Below, piece by piece: positions 55,958 through 64,000 of a DNA stretch of 64,000 bases. The notes beneath the pieces were generated by a model. The model did not search any database. It was not told the origin of the DNA and worked only from the letters and a program-made list of their open reading frames with translations. The position numbers and the translations under genes are program-made. Origin of the DNA: Pascua guehoae. Its lineage: Eukaryota > Basidiomycota > Tremellomycetes > Trichosporonales > Trichosporonaceae. Location: positions 714,032 to 778,031 of the forward strand of contig BCJX01000007.1 in assembly GCA_001600415.1 (NCBI GenBank). The letters are read 5' to 3'. The stretch's first letter is position 1, and each line of letters starts with the position of its first letter.

Positions 55958-57890
55958 TCGGCTGCGGATGCGGCCGGCGCGTCGGACCGTCGGGACGAGG
56001 GAGCAAGAGCAAGAGGACGAGGACGAGGACGAGAGAGAGGGAAGAATGACCCAAAGGAGGCTAGAGGCCTAGAGAGGAGGACTGTGCGCGCGCTACGCGT
56101 TGTGGGGTGGGGTGGGGGTGCACGAGGCGAGTCGACAGAGGCGTGCAGTGCAGGTGCAGTTCGTAATCGGGGGAATATTGGTAAAGAGGCGTCACGGGGC
56201 GCGCGACGTGTGTGTGTGTAAATAAATGTCACTATGTGTCCGTCGAGGTCGAGAGTGAGTTGGAAAAGGAACAAATGTTGAGATGTGCGTGTGTACGTGT
56301 GTACGTGTACGTGTGTGTGCGTGTGGACGTGTCGACGTGTGTGTGTGTGTGTGTCTTGTGGGTGCGACCTGCGCGTATGGGTAAGGTGAAATCCAATGTC
56401 CTTGTTGTCTAAGAAGCAGTCCTTTTGCTTCTCCTTGCAGGATATATGACGATGCGGCGGCGGGTGCGTGTATCCTGGTCTTGGTCCTGGTTCTGTACAT
56501 GCAGTAGTGCTGTTACAGGGGCGCCATAAAGGTGATCAGGACGAGCACGACTCTGCGGTCCGTTCGGGTCGAGATCACAGACGAGGTCCAAGCGTTCCGT
56601 GGCGCCGGCAGAGGCTGGGGCTGTGGCGGCTTGGCAGCGGGCAAACGGGGCCAGTCGTCGGCAGTGTCAAGCCCAACACATGCAACAGCTCAACAGGCAA
56701 CAGGGGAGAGTCTTGACAAGAGAAAGAGGGAGGACGTGCACCGTGCGTTGATTTCGTGGCGTGTATGCGTATGCGGTCCGAGCAGGGTGGTGACCGTCGA
56801 CGTTGTAGGATAGTGCAACACACACTACTGTGGGGTGAAGTTTTGTCTAGTGGACAACAAGAACAGCAGAAGAGACGAGTCGCTAACTCGTTGTGGCCAG
56901 TCGTTGCTGCTGACCAACTGGACCGAGTACTCTAGCGGTGTGTCACGGTGGTCGCCGGAACGCGTCCAGTCCAGGCTTCTAGCTCGCTCGTGGGTTTTGG
57001 GTCCAAGCCATGGTTCCTTTACCCGTTGTTGTTCCTGTGTCGCAAGCGTGCCGTTCGTGCCATTGGGTACCAAGAGACGCCAGACGGCGCCAGACGACGC
57101 TAAGGATCAGAGACAAGGGCCCGACAGGCGGAGACTGACTAAGAAAAAAAAAAAAACATTTGGTTCTTGTCAGGAAAAGGCGAAATTTAGGGGTGAGGCG
57201 GTTGGACAGGGACATGTTGCCGTGAAGCAAAACTCTGTCCAGAGGTCCTGGAAATACTTGCCCATTACGCAGCTCCGGTGCTCGTATGCATCTGCCTTGT
57301 CCCCGACCACCTGTTTCCCTTGTTCCTGCGCCGCGCCCCATGTGCGGTGGGCGTCACAATTGGTCACCAGTAGTCACAGCTGTACAGCTTGGGTTTACAT
57401 GTGACCCTCTCATCGGCTCCGTATGCAGAGGTTCCTCAGACCGGGCCCTAGCTGGCTGGCTTGCTGGCTCAGCCTGCTAGCTTGGCGCCGAGCGCCGACA
57501 TGCCCCAAGCTCCGGCGCGTCCAAGCTCCACAATCCAAGACTCCAAGACGGGGGGGTACGCGGTGGTGTTTGGGGACTCTTGTGACGCGGCAGTGGCGTA
57601 GAGGCGCGCCAATGTGGCGTCCATGGTGAGAAGGCCACGATACATAATCCCACGCCACCTCGCCGGATGAGGTGACGGACCATGGCATGGGGCAGGCCGG
57701 GGCAGGGCAACAGTCATTCCGGGGTGGGCGCATGACGCGGCGGCAGTGGCAGCGGAGGGGGCAAGAAACAGAGGCCGAGGTTGTGGTTAAAGCTCGAAAG
57801 CGTCGCACACTGAATTGGTGAATGCACGCGACATTCGCCCCATGCCGCGGCAGCGGTTGTTCTGTGTGACATGTGTGATCTGCACGACGT

Positions 57891-57930
57891 GCAACGACGT
57901 GCAACGACGTGCAACGACGTGCAACGACGG
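57891..57930. repeat. 10-bp tandem repeat
   Basis: Four GCAACGACGT units, the last ending in GG, preceded by one partial copy. Confidence 0.95.
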
Positions 57931-60374
57931 CCAGGTCATGCGACCGCGACATGCACGACATATTGCACTCAATGGGACAGACTCTGTTCAACAAGAATGG
58001 CCGCGAAACGTACTCCCCTTGCCGCATCCGTCACCCCCGGTCATGTGTAAAAAGGCAAAAGAGTGTCACTCGTGTTCCTTGTTGCCCTTGAATACCCTTT
58101 TCCTGGGTGCGCGCGGCATGGCAAGGCTTGACCCAGAATATTTGGCTTTACGCGACATGCTCCAATTGTGTTTTCGGTAGCTCGGTGCCCCGACAGGTCA
58201 TACTGTCCCTGTCCCTGCCGTTTCAGCTCAAGCGTCGCACCTCTTTCACACACCACTGGCCGCGGCCACAGACCCGACCTCGGACCACTCACCCACCCAC
58301 CCACCGACCCGCTCAGCTTTACCCCCTTTTGTTACGAGAACGTCTGGGCCATTGAGGGATCCACATTATTGCATGCATGCGTGCATGCACATTGCCCATT
58401 GATGGATGGCGACGCTCTCTGCCCCTTGAAAGGGATTGATTTGCGTCATGATCAATTACACAATGCGTAAACCCGAAACCATGCATGCACGAGCGCTCAA
58501 CATTGCTCCCCGGCCCACCTCTACTTGGGCGCTCCTCTAACGTCTACAGGGTGACCAGTGCATTGCCCTGCTCCGGCATAGGGCAAAGGCTCCGAGGCAA
58601 CTGGGGTCCGACAGAGTGGAAAAGGGACACGGGCGAAAGCGGGAAAGTTGCCGCTTGTCGCCAACGACAAGGTAACATGGTAACAAGGAGACGCATTGTC
58701 ATCAACTATGGGCTAGGCGCTCATACGCTCATACGTTGGCAGACTCGGCGGCGGTCGGTGAAACTGATTTTGTGCACGAGCATTGAGCGCCGTCAATCAA
58801 GTTTGTCAGTCATAGGGTAATGCCAAGTGTCACTCTGCCCATGACCAATGCACATCATTTTTAATGTGCGTCTGAGCGCTTCTGCTGATCGGTTGGCCAC
58901 GAGACCAAGCCATTTTTATTGTCCCTTTTGGCCCCCTTTGTCCCAGCAACCGGGCAACCATTGGAAACATGAGGCAACCACTGAGGCCTTGTCAACGGGA
59001 GGACCGTGCATGACCCAAGGTTTGATTCGGCCGTGTCTCAGTATTCAACAAGGTCCGAGCGTATACACAACCCCCAAATTGAGTCGGTCGCGCTCGTGTA
59101 GCCCCCCGGACCAACCGAGCAGCGGAGTCGTCCGGTTTGTCACAATGTGGAACGGAACGCGGATTGCGGAATGGATTGTCGCGACGCCGCAGCCATGTGT
59201 CAGTCCAGTCCGACTGTCCACGTCTGTCACGCCGTGGTATGCAGACACGGCATGCACATCGGCAAAGTTGGCGCTTGCAAAGCTAGAACGCGATTCAGTG
59301 CCACAGAGCTTAAACCTAGCCATTTAGCTGCACTTGCCCTGTCCGTCACACCCGTGCAATTTTGTACGAGACGGATTTAGACCATTGCCGTCGTGTCGAT
59401 ACCTAGCTAAACCTCGCCTGTATCAGAGGTGCTGCACAGGAGAAGGCGTGTCTTATATCCATATGGCGCTGGCGTACATGTGTTCCACGCACAACACGGC
59501 TTGGGTGTATCGGAAGTGTGCCGTAGTGGGAGACACATCTTCTTACACATCGTGAGCGCCCATGACGAATGACTGGGCAAGATGACGACCAATAGCTGCT
59601 GTTCATCTGCGAATCCTTTGTCTGTCATTCCATCTGTACTGGACATTTGTAGCGCGAGTCTGGCTGCCGTGCCCGGTACGTGGGCGCTGAACGCCATGGC
59701 AGAGAGCAACCAGGCGTGGTTCTCTGCCGTGGGCCCCACTACTGACTGCGCAGACAACGCTGGCCCGACACGGAGGCCACACAAGGAGGCACCAAACACA
59801 GGCACCACCAGCGATCGGAATGATGGACCGATCGCGAGGCCCATGCCCACCGACATCGGGGTGTCACAGGACAGAAGAACGACTGCGCTACTGTCGGGGA
59901 CACATGTATTTCTCCGCTCTCAGCCCGCTATATGTGTTCAAGAAGTGATTCTGCCAAGTCTGCTTCCTCCACGGGAAAGATGTGTTTTGGGTATCTGGCG
60001 GCTTGGCGGTGTTCATTGCCGACGCTTCATCTTGACCAAGACAGTGGAAAGGAGAACTAATGATTGATGAACGAAGAGTCGACTTGGAATGCCCTCTGTG
60101 CTGCTGTCCATACTGCCTTCCGCACCGTGTTTCCTCAGAGTCAGACCGGCATGTTGGAGCACTGGAGCACTGGGGACCGAACAGCATTTTGGATCACTGG
60201 AGCACTGCTCTCTTGGAGAAACGCCACTTGACACAGGATGAAACGATCAGTGAAGGAGTTGACAGGACCAACAGTGCCCACAACCAACAGCACCCACACC
60301 CACCAGCACCTCACGCGACAAACGAGGCAACACCCTGGCCGCTGCACTTTACATTGAGACTTCATAAACGCTCC

Positions 60375-61539
60375 CTACGTGAACCGGAGGACATACCCAT
60401 CGCCCAACCTCGTATTCGTCCCATCAATGCCACCATGCACGACCACCCCCCCGCCACCCGCATCACTCGCAAACCACCCGCGCGCGCCGGGCCCGGCATT
60501 CACGCAAGTCTCGGCCCACACGCCCCCCTCGTAGACCCAGACGTCTGACCAAAACTTGCCCGCCGCATCGTGCCCCATGGTCGGGGACGGCTTCCCCTCA
60601 CCAAGGAGCAGGACCAGGCGGCCATCCACACCAGCGAGGCCCGCGACGCTCCGTGCCCCCGGGACGTTTGCCTTTTGAAGCTCGCCGTCGTCGCCCCGCG
60701 CGAAACCCGCCGCCGTCCCAAACGTCGTCGTCTCCCACTCTCCCACAAGCCCCTCGCGGTCCAGGGCCAACGAGTCAATCGCGCCCCCCACCTCGGTCCG
60801 CCCGTCAAACCCGCCAAACCGCCACACCACCCCGGCAGCGTACGCGAGCGCGGCACCGCCCCGTCCCACACCGGGCGCGTCGGGGAGGCGCGACCACGCA
60901 CCCCGCGCGATGTCCAGGCGCCACGTGTCCCGCAGCCGGCCGTCGGCCGCACATCCCGCATGCACGATGAGGCCGCCGGGCACGCCCACGGCGCAGTGGT
61001 AGCTCCGCGGCGGCGGGCAGGGCGACGGGGCGGGCGTGAGCGTCGACCACGTGCCAAGGCCGGTGTGGAAGACGTGCACGGCGCCCTGCTCGTCGAGCGG
61101 CGCCATGGCCGGTCCCCCGCGCTACTGTCAGTCGGGTTCAGGTGACACTGTGCGAGTGGTGTGGTCGGTCTCGGGTCGTGTCCAAACTTGAACCGAACTC
61201 ACCCCGCCAAAGATGTAAATACTCTCGCCCACGACCGCGGCCGTGTGCGCGACGCGCGGGCTCGGCGCCCCCTTAGCCGCGAGGCGCGTGTACGCGTGCG
61301 TCGCGAGGTCGACGACGTGCATGTCCGTGTCGACCGGCCGGCGCGGCTCGAGCTCACTGGTGTCAGTCAGGTTGGGTTTCGGGTTGGGTCGAGGGCCGTG
61401 AGTCTGTGGCCGGGCGCACGTACCCGCCCCAGATGTAGGCCTTGCCGCCGACGACCGAGAGGGAGTGCGACGAGCGCGGGAGCAGAGGGATCGCCAGCTT
61501 GGTCCACGTTGCTGTTGCCATGGTTGCCATGGTTGCCAT
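60375..61539 (-). CDS. Kelch-repeat beta-propeller protein
   Basis: Exons (descending) 61539-61424, 61356-61203 and 61121-60375 give 338 residues. The protein starts MATMATMATATWTKL, a triplicated ATG-GCA-ACC, so three in-frame Met codons compete and the first is chosen. Kelch blades each contain a diglycine: SHSLSVVGGKAYIWGGELEPR, PRVAHTAAVVGESIYIFGG-RGGPAMAPLDE, RSYHCAVGVPGGLIVHAG, GGAALAYAAGVVWRFGGFDG, VAGLAGVDGRLVLLLGEG and a last WFASDAGGGGVVVHGGIDG. Six blades plus partial ends fit a complete cytosolic propeller. RGGPAMAPLDE is typical of a small fungal/plant kelch family related to nitrile-specifier proteins. No enzymatic residues can be assigned. Introns are 67 and 81 nt; intron 2 uses a TAG acceptor because the preceding CAG would put a stop in frame. 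Confidence 0.85.
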
Positions 61540-64000
61540 GGTTGAGTGTGGTGAGAGAAGGTGGGTGTGAGTTTAAGTTGTCTCGGACGCCGTTGCTGTT
61601 ATACGTAAGTGGTGGAGACAGGAACCGAGACTGTGCGGGTCCCCAAATCGTACGACGGCGCACGGAACACACGGTGAGCGGTGATTGTTGGCTGGCGACA
61701 ATCGGGCCCGAGTCGAGATCCACCAACTGTGGTGTGTGATCATGCTCGCGCCGTTTTTGCTTCTTTACACCACAGCAAGATGCAACACCTTGGCCATGGG
61801 CGCGACATGGGTTGTTGCGGTGCGACTCGTGCGAGTCTGGAGGCTTGGGCGCTATTTCACAGTGGCCGCTGGAAGCGATTTTGCCACCCAACCGACTCTC
61901 CGTCGTGTCCGCTCGCCTTTGTCGCCTACCATACACGACCACACACAAAGCAGTAGCGCTGAGGGGAGTAATCGCGACGAACTAGCTCCCCCACTGCCTT
62001 GCGAATAGCTTTTCTTGTCATTTGACAGGATGTGCCACATTGCCTCTTTGCGCGTTGGTCAACTGCATGTGAGCGTTGACAACTAACGCAACATCCACAT
62101 ACCGTCTTTAATCTTTCAGCCACCAACGACCTGCAAGATTCACAGCATGCAGGTCGAGTTTGCCCCTGTAAGATTCACAGCACGCAGTTCAAGTTCAACA
62201 CGCCCCAGTCGAGACGAGATAGGAATGTGCTCCATGCGCCCCGCTGTTCAGCTAGGTCCAGAGTGGTTGGCCGCCTCGCTCCACGGGAACGAGAACAGCA
62301 CACAACTCAACACGAGTGACACTTTGGCAACACAAGCCGCGGGGGATACTGCAGGGAGTGAATTCTCATCTGACCAAGTACCTCCCCGGGTGCAGTCCAC
62401 GGACGAGGGGCAGAAAACAGAGTCTCCAGACGGTATCCGACCAGCACGACGATACACCTAAGCCCAAGCCCGAATCCAATACCAGGGACATCTGTAATAG
62501 CACCACGAAGCCGCGCTATCCATATACCCAAAAGGCATCCTAAATACCGTCGAGAGGGCATCTCGGCGGATTCGCTTCCTGAACATGTCGCTGGGAACGC
62601 GGCTGAGAGCGTGTCCTATTACAACATCTACATCCACAGTCGACAGTGCTGAGAGACATCCCAACATCATCGCCAACGTCGACTTGACCCCCGCCATACC
62701 ACCCCGCACGCCCCGCACAGCACCACCCACGGCCGAACAGCCCACGCCACCTACGCTCCTCCTCGAGCTCAAAATCATCCCGTACGCCTCCCTCTTCTAA
62801 ACTCCACAACCATAGACTCTGACCACACGCGTCGCCAATGCAATCCACACCTTGTCTGATTCAATTCATCCCAACTTACAAGGCCGTGCACCACCAGCTA
62901 CGCGACCAGCGAGTTCTCCCCACGTCCATGTGGGGAGGCACATACAGGCGTGACCGCAAAGTATAGGGTACTGCCACGTTTGAGCTCCGCGCACGCACGC
63001 ACGTGTTAGTGCATGAAAATGTATGGACCTGCCGTGAGATTGTCGTCCTTGATGTGAACAGTATGGTGGATAGTGCAGTACAATTGCAGCCTCGAGCTCG
63101 ATATGGTACAAGTGACCCTGAGGCGTGCATGGCTTTTACTCGTACCGTCCGATTGACTTGGTGTCCTTGCTCGACATTGCATGCGACCGGGCACAATGTG
63201 GCAGTCTCATTTCTGGGCGTACCTGTATGTCCTCGCTCCCAGGTCAGGATGTACGAACCCGCCGTCGTCGGCGATATGGTGAGAACGACCCCCAGACATG
63301 ACTGGCCCGCTTGCACACTTGTCGAGTGGGCACGTTTTCCGCTTTCCGTTTCCACTTTCCCTTCACACTCCATCCTTCGAGGATGAATTTTACACCAGCC
63401 AGGTCGCGCACTGCCACAATCTCCACACACCGCACAGGGCTGTCCCACGCGTCTGCTATCCCCGTGCATTTGCCCCCCCGGCCACCTGACAGACGGGCGG
63501 GCTCCGCCTCCGCTCCCCTGGCCTTGGCGTCGTTGGAAGGGCATCCCGAGCTTGGCGGGTGTCGTTGGGAGGCAGTGGGAGCTTGGGTGCGAGAGGCAGA
63601 TGGGAGCACACGGCGGGGAGGCTATGTGAGTGGTCAGGCGCAAGGTCATGACAGAGTTGAGCTATTTATGGGGGATAGTGTGTTGTGTACGACGCCACGA
63701 TGCCACTCGGACGCCCGCTGTTAGTTATCGTCTGTAAGCAAGTCGACTTGGACAGCCGCACGACCTCTCAGTCGGCGGGGGGAGAACTGGCAATAGATGG
63801 CAGTCATGACCACCGTGGGCGCAGGCCACTGTGCTTTACGCTCAGCACCCGTCAACGCCACACTATACAACAGAGTCAGCATGTCAGTGTCGCCAGCAGC
63901 GGTCAATCGTCAAGGGAAGGGCACAGGTAGGCTCCCTCGGGGCCGACTTGCCGAGCTCGAGACAACGTGCGACTCGCGATTCGACTCGTTCAGGGCATGC
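61540..64000. other. Terminal 2.5 kb without a supported gene
   Basis: Includes the promoter of the kelch gene. About 62515-62800 has two overlapping plus-strand frames with protein-like composition but no start, splice signals or recognisable family. The rest is unremarkable. Confidence 0.45.

Larger units (their letters stand above)
55140..60374. other. 5.2-kb gene-poor stretch with microsatellites
   Basis: Begins with the leader/promoter of the disordered protein. Simple repeats: (CCTT)n at about 55922-55957, (GT)n-rich at about 56280-56355, and GCAACGACGT units at 57891-57930. No tRNA, mobile-element signature or credible multi-exon gene was found on either strand. The part from about 58400 to 60370 has a lower-GC, more random look. 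Confidence 0.5.

Noticed and set aside
62515..62800. Possible exons with protein-like frames (for example a segment containing EHVAGNAAESVSYYN)
   Set aside because: Two overlapping frames compete, no start or credible splice pair was found, and no family could be named; it may be a gene fragment.

Overview
This 64 kb window is nuclear DNA of a GC-rich basidiomycete yeast. Multi-exon genes with short introns (commonly 33-140 nt), a CTAAC/CTGAC branch point close to the acceptor, and intron-bearing tRNAs point to Tremellomycetes, most plausibly Trichosporonales. That placement is inferred from gene content and intron style, not from a marker gene. The assembly has one 112-nt N gap at 26326-26437. 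Exon-intron models below were built by hand from splice signals, reading phase and family conservation.

Layout. 1-2229: pyrimidine-rich leader and promoter. 2230-7160 (+): Cdc25-type Ras exchange factor with SH3 and WW modules. 7555-10281 (-): SPT8 of SAGA, convergent with the exchange factor. 10533-11805 (+): V-ATPase subunit D (VMA8), divergent from SPT8. 11926-12605: tRNA-Lys(CTT) and tRNA-Pro(TGG). 14495-17027 (+): APC/C TPR subunit Cut9/Cdc16. 17752-18990 (+): intronless FAD amine oxidoreductase. 20469-23139 (-): BRAP2/ETP1-type RING and UBP zinc-finger protein. 23499-26309 (-): D-serine dehydratase-like PLP enzyme. 26904-26981: tRNA-Thr(CGT). 27684-29594 (-): choline/ethanolamine kinase. 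30512-31885 (+): disordered nuclear-type protein. 32479-34690 (+): D-amino-acid oxidase. 35020-37961 (-): amino-acid transporter. 38369-40578 (+): geranylgeranyltransferase I beta subunit (CDC43). 42409-44566 (-): GPI-anchored glyoxal oxidase-like copper radical oxidase. 48868-51599 (+): orphan protein. 52590-55139 (-): disordered, possibly myristoylated protein. 60375-61539 (-): kelch protein. Two stretches of about 4.3 kb and 5.2 kb, and the last 2.5 kb, show no credible gene.

How the genes relate. Most are housekeeping genes with unrelated jobs: Ras signalling, SAGA, V-ATPase, APC/C and prenylation. The possible functional grouping is amino-acid catabolism. A D-serine dehydratase-like enzyme, a D-amino-acid oxidase with a PTS1-like C-terminus, an amino-acid transporter tail-to-tail with the oxidase, and a second FAD amine oxidoreductase all lie within about 20 kb. 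The D-amino-acid oxidase promoter carries a TATA box and four CGATA motifs that could bind GATA-type nitrogen regulators. I found no wholly new defence or mobile system. The best unusual signals are a tandemly repeated PTS1-plus-stop unit, an 11-nt microexon in SPT8, repeat-filled long introns in the dehydratase gene, unusual tRNAs and an orphan protein family.
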